Below are positions 18,076 to 26,287 of a DNA stretch of 50,766 nt, one piece after another. Source of the stretch: Desulfovibrio sp. (GTDB taxonomy: Bacteria; Desulfobacterota; Desulfovibrionia; Desulfovibrionales; Desulfovibrionaceae); contig JAFQED010000052.1 in NCBI GenBank assembly GCA_017415765.1, forward strand, positions 1-50,766, written 5' to 3'. Below the pieces are notes generated by a model. The model ran no database searches, was not told the origin of the DNA, and was given only the letters and a program-made list of their open reading frames with translations. Within the stretch, counting starts at the first letter, position 1. Each line of letters begins with the position of its first letter. The position numbers and the translations under genes were made by a program.

Positions 18076-18891
18076 TCACAACAGCAGATTGTCAACGGTC
18101 TGGCTGTAGGCGTTGAGGCGGGAATCCACATCCTGTCTGGCAGTTTCAAGCTCCTGTCGGGAGTCCTGCCATGCCTCGGCCTGTGCGGTCACACTGCTTG
18201 TATCCTTTTTGGGGGCTGACTTTTTGGCTTTGGCAGGTTTGGCTGCCCCGGCAGGTCGGGCCGAGGGTGCGGACTGCGGATAGTGTCCGGCCAGGGCCTG
18301 ACGGTATTCGCTGTCCTTGCTGTCCATGCTGGCGGCGGTATTGCCCAGGATATAGGATGTCTCTTCCAGCCCGCTGCGGATCTCCTCATAGCGTTGCTGG
18401 AAGGAGGCCCGGTCAAGCTGGCCAGCCCGGAACTGTCCCACGGCCTGTTTGAACTGGCTGTCATAGCAGTTGGCAGCCAGCCTGGCGGCGGCTGTGGCAC
18501 GATCCATGCCGGCAGCGTCATCACCAAGCTGGCGGGCATAGGCCTGATAGTAGGCTTCATCACGCTGGCGGGCCTGATTCTTGCCGTAGATATTACCGGC
18601 CACCGCGCCGGTGGCCCCACCCACAGCAGCCCCGGCCAGTGCACCTTCAACTTTGCCTGTGGCAAGGCCGCCCACCAGTGCGCCCAGAAGCGCGCCTGCG
18701 ATACCGCCTGTGGCGGTGCTGCCGCCCTCGCTGCCTTCATCCTGGCGCAGGTCGTGGATGGGGCGATAGCACTGGGGATAATGGTTCACCCGTGTTTTTT
18801 GTTCACCATACCTGCTGGCCGCACAGCCCGGCAGCAACAGGCTGGCAGTGAGCAGGGCAATAAGCGCATAATATCTGCCTTGTTTTTTCAC
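18076..18891 (-). CDS. Glycine-zipper lipoprotein, first gene of the srf/tag-like operon
   Basis: A 271-residue lipoprotein. The start is GTG at 18891, chosen because it has a near-ideal AAGGAGG site and begins a lipoprotein signal (MKKQGRYYALIALL) with lipobox LPGC at about residues 21-24. A Gly/Ala zipper (residues about 60-95, repeated AGALLGALVGG-type steps) could insert in a membrane. A helical middle and a Lys/Ala/Pro-rich stretch precede a helical C-terminus. No inner-membrane retention Asp follows the lipid Cys (CAAS), so outer-membrane sorting is likely. It could play the TagQ part of the module, but sequence alone does not show that. Confidence 0.75.
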   Translation of the reverse strand: MKKQGRYYALIALLTASLLLPGCAASRYGEQKTRVNHYPQCYRPIHDLRQDEGSEGGSTATGGIAGALLGALVGGLATGKVEGALAGAAVGGATGAVAGNIYGKNQARQRDEAYYQAYARQLGDDAAGMDRATAAARLAANCYDSQFKQAVGQFRAGQLDRASFQQRYEEIRSGLEETSYILGNTAASMDSKDSEYRQALAGHYPQSAPSARPAGAAKPAKAKKSAPKKDTSSVTAQAEAWQDSRQELETARQDVDSRLNAYSQTVDNLLL

Positions 18892-18931
18892 GATAGTCCT
18901 CCTTGGACTGGAGTACCAGATGCCCTTGCAT

Positions 18932-18961
18932 ATCCTACTGTAAAATCCTTCCTCTCGGCAA
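18932..18961 (-). promoter_or_regulatory. Candidate sigma-70 promoter of the srf/tag-like operon
   Basis: On the minus strand TTGCCG (18956-18961) and TAGGAT (18932-18937) are 18 bases apart. The start would fall about 35 bases before the GTG of the lipoprotein gene, the first gene of the run. Both boxes are imperfect, so the placement is tentative. Confidence 0.35.
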
Positions 18962-18985
18962 GAGGCATCTGACGGGGATTTGCTT

Positions 18986-19013
18986 TTGACGGCTCTCTGG
19001 GGTATGCTAGGTA
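18986..19013 (+). promoter_or_regulatory. Candidate sigma-70 promoter of the TAXI transporter genes
   Basis: TTGACG (18986-18991) is followed after 16 bases by TAGGTA (19008-19013), with an extended -10 TG just upstream. It lies about 75 bases before the receptor gene, in the divergent region shared with the srf/tag-like operon. Confidence 0.4.
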
Positions 19014-19087
19014 GAATTTTATGGTGTTGAGGTCTTTCAGGGCCTGTTTGCCCGTGCGGGCCAATGTTTTGCAAGGAGTTCTTTCTC

Positions 19088-20038
19088 ATGAAAAAATTGT
19101 TCAGCCTTGTTCTTGCCAGTGCTGTACTGCTCGCTGCTGCTGCCGCGTCTGCCGAACCCCAGCGTTTGACCATGGCCACTGGCGGCACTTCCGGCGTGTA
19201 CTTTCCCCTGGGAGGGGCCATCAGCCAGGTGCTGACCAACAAAAGCAATGGTGGATTTGCCGTGACCGCACAGGCCACCGGGGCCTCTGGCGAGAACATG
19301 CGCCTTGTGGAAGCCGGAGATGTGGACATCGCCATCGTCCAGAACGACGTGGCTGACTCTGCCTTCAACGGCAAGGCTCCCTTCCGCAGCAAGTTGGGCA
19401 AGGCTCGCGCCATTGCCCGCCTGTATCCCGAATACCTGCATGTGGTGGCCTCCAAGGACAGCGGCATCACCAAGCTGGAAGACTTCAAGGGCAAGAAGAT
19501 TTCCGTGGGCGCACGCGGCAGCGGTAACGAACTGAACTGCCGTCAGATGTTTGAATTTTACGGGCTGGACTACAACAATGTGGAGCCCATCTTCCTGCCG
19601 TACGGTGAAACTGCCGACCAGTTCAAGGACCGCGCCCTTGACGGCTTTGTTTTCACCATCGGCACGCCCAATCCTGCCATTCAGGACATCACCACCGCAC
19701 AGGAAGTGGTCTTTGTGCCCATGGATGGCCCCATTGCCGACAGCATCGTTGCCAAGTTCCCCTATCTCGTTAAGGATGCCATCCCTGCCAAGACCTACAA
19801 GGGGCAGGAAAACGCTGTCCCCACCCTGTCTGTGCAGGCCATTCTGGTCGTGCGCGAAGACCTGCCCGAGGACACGGTGTACAAGCTGACCAAGACCCTG
19901 TTTGAAAATCTGGCTGATGTGGCCCGCGCCCACAACAAGGGGGGAGAGATCCTGCTGGATCGCGCCACCGATGGCGTGACCATCCCCTTCCACGCCGGTG
20001 CTGCCAAATACCTTAAGGAAAAGGGTGCCCTGAAGTAG
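19088..20038 (+). CDS. TAXI-family TRAP transporter solute-binding receptor
   Basis: A 316-residue periplasmic binding protein. The ATG at 19088 is preceded by AAGGAG and begins a clean signal peptide ending SASA at residue 22. The mature start (LTMATGGTSGVYFPLGG) is the TAXI hallmark, and GARGSGNEL near 142 is a second conserved region. TAXI receptors deliver small organic acids or similar ligands to a fused TRAP permease; the substrate cannot be told. The permease lies two genes downstream. A hairpin right after the stop may give the receptor more mRNA than the membrane parts. Confidence 0.93.
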   Translation: MKKLFSLVLASAVLLAAAAASAEPQRLTMATGGTSGVYFPLGGAISQVLTNKSNGGFAVTAQATGASGENMRLVEAGDVDIAIVQNDVADSAFNGKAPFRSKLGKARAIARLYPEYLHVVASKDSGITKLEDFKGKKISVGARGSGNELNCRQMFEFYGLDYNNVEPIFLPYGETADQFKDRALDGFVFTIGTPNPAIQDITTAQEVVFVPMDGPIADSIVAKFPYLVKDAIPAKTYKGQENAVPTLSVQAILVVREDLPEDTVYKLTKTLFENLADVARAHNKGGEILLDRATDGVTIPFHAGAAKYLKEKGALK

Positions 20039-20057
20039 CCTCTGGCACTTTCGTGTG

Positions 20058-20090
20058 CGCCGGGCAGGTTTGACCGTCCGGCGCGCTTTT
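20058..20090 (+). terminator. Hairpin after the TAXI receptor gene (partial terminator)
   Basis: Arms CGCCGGGC (20058-20065) and GTCCGGCG (20076-20083) pair over 8 bp with one G-T, followed by CGCTTTT. The transporter genes continue downstream, so this is more likely an attenuator or mRNA 3' stabiliser than a full stop. Confidence 0.5.
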
Positions 20091-20100
20091 GGCTTTTGTC

Positions 20101-20679
20101 ATGGCAAGAACATGTCTTTGCGGGATGATCCTGGCTTGCCTCCTCTGGGGGCTGACCTCGTGTCCCTTGGCGGCACAGTTGGTGGCGCAGTCTGCCCCAT
20201 CGGCAGAGAACTGGCTTTCCGGCCGGGCCTTGATGCTGCTTGTCAACGATGGTCAGGGCAGGGTATTGCAGCGGATCCCCCTGTGCCGCAGGGGCTGCTT
20301 TGGGATCCGCTATACCCATTCCGTAGCTCTGAGCCCTGTAGAGGACTGGTTTTATGCCAGGGGCAGGACGATCGTTCTGGACAAGACCATCTATCAGGAT
20401 TTTGGGGCAGGGCTGCCGCATAGTCCCGAAGCCGGGCAGCTGATGCAGGTGGCTGGGGGACAGGTCAGCATCAGCGGTTATGACAGACCCCTGCCCGAAC
20501 TTGTGCTGCGGGTGGGGCGTGTTGCCCGGCACACCCTGATCTTGCCTCGCTGTTGCCACCCCGATGCCGGGCCGTCCTTGCGCAGCCATGAGGAAGAACT
20601 GGCCCTGAGCCGTCTGGCCAAACCGGGTAGCGCAGTCGCCATGAGCCTGAGTTTTACCAGTTTCAGATACCGGCCCTGA
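20101..20679 (+). CDS. DUF1850 protein of the TRAP transporter locus
   Basis: A 192-residue exported protein with an N-terminal hydrophobic signal ending near LAAQ. It contains the DUF1850 core, IRYTHSVALSPVEDWF near 75-90. DUF1850 genes are commonly found between TAXI receptors and fused TRAP permeases; their function is unknown. No clear ribosome site is seen. An in-frame TTG four codons upstream (20089) is possible, but the ATG was preferred. It lies between receptor and permease on the same strand. Confidence 0.82.
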   Translation: MARTCLCGMILACLLWGLTSCPLAAQLVAQSAPSAENWLSGRALMLLVNDGQGRVLQRIPLCRRGCFGIRYTHSVALSPVEDWFYARGRTIVLDKTIYQDFGAGLPHSPEAGQLMQVAGGQVSISGYDRPLPELVLRVGRVARHTLILPRCCHPDAGPSLRSHEEELALSRLAKPGSAVAMSLSFTSFRYRP

Positions 20680-20715
20680 TGCGGGCCAGATCATATTTTT
20701 GTAGAGGCGGTTTGC

Positions 20716-22818
20716 ATGAGTCACAAGGAAAGGATGCGGATCATAGATAAGGAAGGTGCCGGGGGATTTGCCCTGGAAGAAGGGACGGTACTGGATTCGG
20801 CGGCGGTGGAGAAGGTGCAGGAAACAGTGGATGTTTCCGAAATTGTTGCCAAGTACGACAAGGAATCCTCCTACCGCACATTTGCAGGCTGGCTGGAACT
20901 GCTTGTCAAAGTGATCTGTATCGCCTTCTCTGCCTTCCACCTCTACACTGCTGCAATGGGGGCCTATCCTCCCCAGATCCAGCGTGCCGCCCACCTTGGT
21001 TTTGTGCTGGTACTCATTTACCTGCTCTATCCGGCCAGGGCCACGGCCAGCAAGCACAAACTGGCATGGTACGATGCCCTGCTTGCCCTGGCGGGCGGCA
21101 CAGTCTGCGCCTATATCATCTGGAATTACGACGTCATCGTTCTGGATGCCGGGCCGCCCACCGAGATGGATTTCTGGTTTGGTTGCGCTGCCATTTTGCT
21201 GGTACTGGAGGCGACCCGTCGCATCGTGGGGCTGCCCATTACCCTTGTGGCAGTGGTCTTTCTGCTCTATGCCAAGTTCGGCAACCTTATCCCCGGTATG
21301 CTGGGGCATCGTGGTTTTTCCATAGAACGCATCGTGGGGCATATGTACCTGACCACCGAGGGGCTGTTTGGTATGCCGCTGGGGGTCTCGGCCTCCTTTG
21401 TCTTTCTGTTCATCCTGTTCGGGGCCTTTTTGCACAGCACGGGCCTTGGCAAGTTCTTCATTGACCTTGCCCTGGCGGCGGCCGGTCGCTATGTGGGCGG
21501 CCCGGCCAAGGTGGCCGTGCTGGCCAGCGGCTTTTTTGGTACCATTTCCGGCTCATCGGTGGCCAACACCGTTTCTACGGGTACGTTCACCATCCCGTTG
21601 ATGAAGAGCGTGGGCTACCGTGGTGCTTTTGCTGGCGCGGTGGAAGCCGCATCCTCCACGGGCGGGCAGATCATGCCACCCATCATGGGAGCTGCCGCCT
21701 TCATCATGGCGCAGTTCCTTGGTATGGGCTATGCCGAGATAGCCAAGGCCGCCCTGATCCCGGCCCTGCTGTATTATCTGGCCGTGGGCTTCATGGTGCA
21801 TATGGAGGCCAAACGGCTTGGCCTGGTGGGCATCCCCAGGGAGCGGCTGCCTCGTACCTGGCTGGTATTGCGGCAGGGGGGCTATCTGCTCATCCCCATC
21901 CTTGTGCTGATCTGGCTGCTGATGCAGGGTTACACGCCGCTCAAGTCGGCCTATTACTGCATCATCACCACGGTGCTGATCTCTCTGCTGGCCAACAACA
22001 TCAAGGCTGTGGCCGGGGCCAGCGCAAGCAATATCAGTGAAACTCGTGCTTTTATCGAGTGTAACAAGCTGGCATTTAAGGACATTCTGCTGGCCATGGA
22101 AAATGGCGGGCGTCTGGCCCTTGGCGTGGCCGCAGCCTGCGCCTGCACGGGCTTTGTCATCGGTGTGGTCAGCCTGACCGGCTTGGGCCTTAAACTGGCC
22201 AACGCTATTTTGACCTTGTCGGCTGGCAATCTGGCCCTGACGCTCGTGCTGACCATGCTGGCCTCCATCGTGCTGGGCATGGGGCTGCCCACCACGGCCA
22301 AGTACATCGTGCTTGCCACTATTGCCGCCCCGGCCATCACCCAGCTTGGCGTACCGGTTTTGGCCGCGCATCTCTTTATCCTGTACTTTGGCATCCTGGC
22401 AGACCTGACCCCGCCAGTGGCCCTGGCAGCCTATGCCGCAGCGGGCATAGCCAGGTCAGAACCCAATGCCACAGGTTTTATGGCGGTCAAGCTGGCCTTT
22501 GCGGGCTTTTTGATCCCCTATATCTTCTGTTACAACCCCGGTTTGCTGATGATTGGGGCCAGCAACATGGAGGTTCTGTTTATCGTGCTGACCGCCGGGG
22601 TGGGGATCGCCTCCCTTTCCTTTGCCAGCGTGGGCTACTGGCTGCGCGACCTCTTTATCTGGGAACGTCTGCTCCTTGTCGCAGCGGCCATCACCCTTAT
22701 CACTCCCGGTCTGATAACGGACATCGTGGGTATTTCCCTGATGGCCGTGACCTTTGCTCTGCAACGGGTCTTCAAGGCCGGGCCGCCCAGAGCGCGCAAG
22801 GTTGCCGAGGCTGGGTAA
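20716..22818 (+). CDS. TRAP transporter permease, fused 4TM/12TM
   Basis: A 700-residue inner-membrane protein that combines the small (DctQ-like, 4TM) and large (DctM-like, 12TM) TRAP subunits, as is usual for TAXI systems. A charged 60-residue cytoplasmic N-terminus comes first, then about sixteen hydrophobic segments. DctM-type motifs are visible: GTISGSSVANTVSTG near 275 and STGGQIMPPIMGA near 313. Transport is driven by an ion gradient in characterised TRAP systems. The ATG follows an AGAGG site. It is followed by a bidirectional terminator. Confidence 0.93.
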   Translation: MSHKERMRIIDKEGAGGFALEEGTVLDSAAVEKVQETVDVSEIVAKYDKESSYRTFAGWLELLVKVICIAFSAFHLYTAAMGAYPPQIQRAAHLGFVLVLIYLLYPARATASKHKLAWYDALLALAGGTVCAYIIWNYDVIVLDAGPPTEMDFWFGCAAILLVLEATRRIVGLPITLVAVVFLLYAKFGNLIPGMLGHRGFSIERIVGHMYLTTEGLFGMPLGVSASFVFLFILFGAFLHSTGLGKFFIDLALAAAGRYVGGPAKVAVLASGFFGTISGSSVANTVSTGTFTIPLMKSVGYRGAFAGAVEAASSTGGQIMPPIMGAAAFIMAQFLGMGYAEIAKAALIPALLYYLAVGFMVHMEAKRLGLVGIPRERLPRTWLVLRQGGYLLIPILVLIWLLMQGYTPLKSAYYCIITTVLISLLANNIKAVAGASASNISETRAFIECNKLAFKDILLAMENGGRLALGVAAACACTGFVIGVVSLTGLGLKLANAILTLSAGNLALTLVLTMLASIVLGMGLPTTAKYIVLATIAAPAITQLGVPVLAAHLFILYFGILADLTPPVALAAYAAAGIARSEPNATGFMAVKLAFAGFLIPYIFCYNPGLLMIGASNMEVLFIVLTAGVGIASLSFASVGYWLRDLFIWERLLLVAAAITLITPGLITDIVGISLMAVTFALQRVFKAGPPRARKVAEAG

Positions 22819-22844
22819 GCTACAAGCATTGCATACTAAAAATA

Positions 22845-22877
22845 AGAAGCCCGTCAGCGTATGGTTGACGGGCTTCT
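22845..22877. terminator. Bidirectional terminator between the TRAP permease and the hydrogenase operon
   Basis: A 12-bp perfect stem, AGAAGCCCGTCA (22845-22856) with TGACGGGCTTCT (22866-22877), and a 9-base loop. Read on the minus strand it is followed by TTATTTTT, a good tail for the hydrogenase transcript. Read on the plus strand it stops the transporter genes with a weaker tail. Confidence 0.8.
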
Positions 22878-22924
22878 GGTATATGCAGTCAGAGAAAGGG
22901 CTATAGCCTCCTAAGGCATTTTCT

Positions 22925-23062
22925 GATTGAAACACTCTGTGTTTCAATCCATACGCTGCCTACGCTTCGCGGGAAAAGCGCGGTTTTCCCGCTTGCTTAC
23001 GGCGCGGGCGTCCGCTCGCGCGTCCGCCAGAGCGATGCCATTTTCAATGGCATTTCGCTCTA
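22925..23062. repeat. Cluster of hairpins downstream of the hydrogenase operon
   Basis: Three clear inverted repeats lie in 138 bases: GATTGAAACA/TGTTTCAATC (22925-22949), GCGGGAAAA/TTTTCCCGC (22969-22992) and the AGAGCGA...TCGCTCT element (23029-23061). A GC-rich, weakly paired stretch lies between the last two. No gene is seen between 22819 and 23085. The last hairpin recurs at 27921. Confidence 0.6.
23029..23062. repeat. REP-like hairpin repeat, copy 1
   Basis: Nested inverted repeat: outer arms AGAGCGA and TCGCTCT, inner arms TGCCATT and AATGGCA, loop TTC. The same sequence with one extra C occurs at 27921-27955. It lies just after the stop of the hydrogenase maturation protease gene. 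Confidence 0.7.
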
Positions 23063-23085
23063 AGCTGTCGCCCAGCTCACGCAGT

Positions 23086-23577
23086 CTAGCAGGACTTGGC
23101 TTCTGCCACAATGCCACGGCGTTCCATTTCTGCCACGGCCTTGCGGCAAAATTCTGGCAGAAGGGCCTGAGCCTGCGGTGTCAGTTCCACCTGCATGGTC
23201 TTGTAGTCAAAGGGTTGCAGACCGATCACAACCGCTTCGGGCCGATGTCCGGCCAGTTCACAACTGATGAGGGTATCCACCAAATCTGTCTGGTGCATGG
23301 AATCGCGGAAGCTCAGGCTTTTGCGCAGGTCTTCGCCTTCCAGCAGGTAGATGGTGCCTGGGGCTTCCGGCCCAAGCACCACATCCAGCACTATGACCAT
23401 GTCGCACTCTTGCAGCTCCGACATGAGCATAAGGCCCTGTGTGCCGCCATCCATCAGGCGGACATTCTCTGGCCAGGTGTAGTGCTCCTGCAGGTATTCC
23501 AGCGCACGGACGCCGAAGCCTTCATCCCGCAGCAGGATATTGCCGACACCCAAAACAAGGATTCGTTTTTCATTCAT
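23086..23577 (-). CDS. HyaD/HybD-family [NiFe] hydrogenase maturation endopeptidase
   Basis: A 163-residue cytoplasmic protease that removes the C-terminal tail of the hydrogenase large subunit once nickel is inserted. The N-terminus VLGVGNILLRDEGFG holds the conserved Glu. Asp in VLDVVLG (near 63) and His in SMHQTD (near 93) complete the nickel-sensing triad of the family. Its substrate HynA, with a matching cleavable tail, is encoded immediately upstream. An intrinsic terminator sits directly before its start, and the ribosome site (GGAT) is weak, so it is probably made at a low level by read-through. Confidence 0.93.
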   Translation of the reverse strand: MNEKRILVLGVGNILLRDEGFGVRALEYLQEHYTWPENVRLMDGGTQGLMLMSELQECDMVIVLDVVLGPEAPGTIYLLEGEDLRKSLSFRDSMHQTDLVDTLISCELAGHRPEAVVIGLQPFDYKTMQVELTPQAQALLPEFCRKAVAEMERRGIVAEAKSC

Positions 23578-23586
23578 GGCACATCC

Positions 23587-23615
23587 AAAAAAAGGCGGGG
23601 TCAGGCCCCGCCTTT
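23587..23615 (-). terminator. Intrinsic terminator between hynA and the maturation protease gene
   Basis: On the minus strand a perfect 10-bp stem, AAAGGCGGGG/CCCCGCCTTT (23591-23600 with 23606-23615), has a 5-base loop and runs into seven Ts. It starts 30 bases after the hynA stop, and its T-run ends 9 bases before the protease ATG. It should lower protease expression relative to the structural subunits. Confidence 0.85.
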
Positions 23616-23644
23616 CTGTTTGCTATGCTGGCACAGTCCGCAGT

Positions 23645-25327
23645 TTACAGCACCTTGAACTTGTGCACTTCGTTGGTTTCACCATCAATGACATGCACGG
23701 CACAGGCAATGCAGGGGTCAAAGGAGTGGATGACGCGCAGGATTTCCACCGGACGCTTGGGATCAGCCACAGGAGTACCCTTGAGGGCTTCTTCGGCCGG
23801 GCCGGGGACGTTCTTGGCGTCGCGCGGGCCAAGATTCCACGTGGTGGGCACCACCAGCTGGAAGTTGGCGATCTTGGCGTCCTTGTCGGTAACGATCCAG
23901 TGCGAAAGGCCGCCACGCGGTGCGCTGACCCAGCCCACGCCCTTGGCATTGGCGGGAGCGGGGTAGTCTTCCACGATCTGCTTGTCGTTGACGATATTGT
24001 CTTCAAATTCCTGCATCCAGACTTCGAGCTGCTGGGCGATGACCAGCGTTTCGATACCACGGGCGGCAGTACGGCCAAGGGTGGAGAAGAGAGCTTCCGG
24101 CCCGACATTGAGGGTCTTCAGCACATGATCCACCACCGGTTTGACGGCCTTGTGGTTCTGGGCATAGGAGATGAGCACATGGGCCAGGGGGCCGGTTTCG
24201 ATGGAGTGTCCATCGTAGCGCGGGGCCTTGAGCCAGGAGTAACGGTCGGTATCGCCCATCTTGGTGAAGGCCGGCTTGGTTTCACCTTCATAGGGGGCGC
24301 GGGCCTGGTCGCCTTCATACCAGCTGTGGCGGACGTGTTCGGCAACCTTGGCCTGGTCAAAGGGCAGCACCTTGCCGAGGTCACGGTCAAGGATAATGCC
24401 GGGCTTGAACCAGCGGGAGTCAAGGTCGCGCTCGCCGCCGGGCACGGGGAATTCACCGCAGGTCATGAAGTTGCGGGTCCCACCGTAGGTGGCACATTCC
24501 TTGTAATTGGCGGCCACGGCCAGGAGATCCGGGATGTAGTACTGTTCAATGAAGTCACGCGTGAGCTTGTAGAGGCTCTTGAACTCATTGATGCGTTCCG
24601 GCTTCAGGGCATCGTAGCAGGTTACGCCACCGCCCACCGTGAACTGGGTGTGCGGGTTCTTGGCCCCGAAGACAGCCATGGCGCGGGCAGCACTGACCTG
24701 CACACGCAGGGCCTGCAGGTAGTCGGCCGTGCCGATGAGGTTGATTTCGGGGCTGAGGGTATAGGCCGGATGCCCGCCCAGGAAGTAGGCATTGGTGAAG
24801 GGGCCAAGCTGGCCGCTTTCCACAAAGGTTTTAAGTTTGGTCTGCACAGCGCGGTAATCATCTGCCGTAACCTTGCGGTCAGAGATGGAGGTGGCAATGC
24901 TGGCAGCCTTGACCGGGTCGGCCTGCAGGGCAGAGGTCACATCCACAAAGTCCAGGGCGTGCAGGGCATAAAAATGCACGATGTGGTCGTGCAGGTACTG
25001 CATGGCCAGCACAAGATTGCGGATGTAGGTGGCATTGGCCGGAATGGGCTTGTTGATGGCGTCTTCCAGAGCGCGGGTGGAGGCCAGGGCGTGCGTGTAG
25101 GTACACACACCACAGGTGCGCTGGGTAAAGTGCTGGGCATCACGCGGGTCACGGCCCTTGAGGATATTTTCCAGCCCACGGAACAGGGTACCGCAGCTAC
25201 GGGCTTCCTTGATCTTGCCCTTTTCAACTTCCACTTCAACGCGCAGATGCCCCTCGATACGGGTCAGCGGATCCACCACCACCGGGCCGGAGTAATCACT
25301 CTGGGGCGCTTTGATGACTTCGCTCAT
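23645..25327 (-). CDS. hynA: Periplasmic [NiFe] hydrogenase large subunit
   Basis: A 560-residue subunit carrying the Ni-Fe active site, which oxidises or makes H2 in the periplasm. The N-terminal metal motif is RTCGVC near 71-76 and the C-terminal one is DPCIACAVH near 537-545. All four ligands are Cys, so this is [NiFe] and not [NiFeSe]. The 15 residues after the final His (VIDGETNEVHKFKVL) are the tail removed on maturation. There is no signal peptide; the subunit should be exported with HynB via Tat. It starts 12 bases after hynB with a GGGGGAGA site. Length and motifs match Desulfovibrio group 1 enzymes. Confidence 0.97.
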   Translation of the reverse strand: MSEVIKAPQSDYSGPVVVDPLTRIEGHLRVEVEVEKGKIKEARSCGTLFRGLENILKGRDPRDAQHFTQRTCGVCTYTHALASTRALEDAINKPIPANATYIRNLVLAMQYLHDHIVHFYALHALDFVDVTSALQADPVKAASIATSISDRKVTADDYRAVQTKLKTFVESGQLGPFTNAYFLGGHPAYTLSPEINLIGTADYLQALRVQVSAARAMAVFGAKNPHTQFTVGGGVTCYDALKPERINEFKSLYKLTRDFIEQYYIPDLLAVAANYKECATYGGTRNFMTCGEFPVPGGERDLDSRWFKPGIILDRDLGKVLPFDQAKVAEHVRHSWYEGDQARAPYEGETKPAFTKMGDTDRYSWLKAPRYDGHSIETGPLAHVLISYAQNHKAVKPVVDHVLKTLNVGPEALFSTLGRTAARGIETLVIAQQLEVWMQEFEDNIVNDKQIVEDYPAPANAKGVGWVSAPRGGLSHWIVTDKDAKIANFQLVVPTTWNLGPRDAKNVPGPAEEALKGTPVADPKRPVEILRVIHSFDPCIACAVHVIDGETNEVHKFKVL

Positions 25328-25339
25328 AATGATCTCCCC

Positions 25340-26287
25340 CTAGTTCTGGTAGAAAGGCGACAAATCGTCCCAGAAGCCGGGCTCGCTGCAACCGATGCAG
25401 GGATGGCCGGCGGCAACAGGCCAGTTGGTCTCGTTGAAGAGCACCTTGGGACAGTTGTTGTAAGTCTGCGGGCCCTTGCAGCCCAGGTCATACAGACACC
25501 AGCCCTTGCGCGCTTCTTCGGAATTGAAGGAGGGCGCAAACTCGCCAGCGTCAAAGTGCTTGCGGCGTTCGCAGAGGTCATGCACGGTGTGCTTGAAGAA
25601 CATTTCCGGGCGGCCCAGTTCGTCCACCTTGATTTCCTGCCCGCGCAGCAGGGCCACGATGGTGCCCACAAGGTTGAGCGGGTTGGGGGGGCAGCCAGCA
25701 ATGTTGATGGCCTTGACGCCTAGCTCGGCATACGCATCGTTGACGCCCTTGGCACCGGTGGGGTTGGGTGCGGCAGCCTGCACACCGCCAAAGCAGGCAC
25801 AGGTACCCATGCAGATGACAGCCTTGGCCTTGGGCAGGATGCCCTTGCAGATGTCATACATGGTATGTCCGCTGATATAGCCGAACTTGCCATCCTGCGC
25901 GGTGGGGATCGCCCCTTCGACGATGCAGATGAAGCCATTGGGATCAGCCACGGCCTTGTGCAGCGCGTCTTCGGCGGCATCACCGGCGGCAGCCATGATG
26001 GTTTCATGGTAGTCCAGCGAGATGGTGTCGAGGATCAGGCTGTCGATGAAAGGCTTGTAGGTGCGCAAAACAGCTTCGGAACAGCCCGTGCATTCGGCAG
26101 CATGCAGATAGACCACGGACGGGCGGCGGCCGGTCAGCGCGGCGGCCACTTCAGGGGCAAAGGCGGGGCCCATGCCCATGGTCACGGCTACGGCCGTACA
26201 AAATTTCATAAAGTCGCGGCGGCTCACGCCCTGGCGTTCCAAACGCTCCTCTCCGCTTTGCTTGCCCAGACCCACGGCAATACGCAT
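25340..26287 (-). CDS. hynB: Periplasmic [NiFe] hydrogenase small subunit, Tat-exported
   Basis: A 315-residue iron-sulfur subunit that passes electrons between HynA and periplasmic cytochrome c3. The ATG at 26287 follows AGGAGG. A Tat signal has the twin arginines in SRRDFMKF (22-29), ending near AALT. Cluster ligands are seen in [26 protein letters not shown] with YNNCP, and HPCIGC near the C-terminus. It ends in FYQN with no C-terminal membrane anchor, so the enzyme should be soluble in the periplasm. It is the first gene of hynB-hynA-protease. Confidence 0.96.
   Translation of the reverse strand: MRIAVGLGKQSGEERLERQGVSRRDFMKFCTAVAVTMGMGPAFAPEVAAALTGRRPSVVYLHAAECTGCSEAVLRTYKPFIDSLILDTISLDYHETIMAAAGDAAEDALHKAVADPNGFICIVEGAIPTAQDGKFGYISGHTMYDICKGILPKAKAVICMGTCACFGGVQAAAPNPTGAKGVNDAYAELGVKAINIAGCPPNPLNLVGTIVALLRGQEIKVDELGRPEMFFKHTVHDLCERRKHFDAGEFAPSFNSEEARKGWCLYDLGCKGPQTYNNCPKVLFNETNWPVAAGHPCIGCSEPGFWDDLSPFYQN

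Noticed and set aside
3019-18891. A true type VI secretion system
   Set aside because: Only signalling-module-like genes are seen; no TssB/C sheath, Hcp, VgrG, ClpV, TssM or baseplate gene is in the window.
19795-21435. Long minus-strand frame of 546 codons opposite the TAXI/TRAP genes
   Set aside because: It is low in recognisable motifs, rich in His/Gln/Arg, and lies opposite three well-supported genes; it is an antisense shadow in high-GC DNA.
22925-23062. CRISPR array or tRNA gene
   Set aside because: The hairpins are all different and there are no spaced identical repeats, cloverleaf or CCA end.
23645-25327. A [NiFeSe] hydrogenase with selenocysteine
   Set aside because: The C-terminal ligand motif is DPCIAC with a normal Cys codon and no in-frame TGA.
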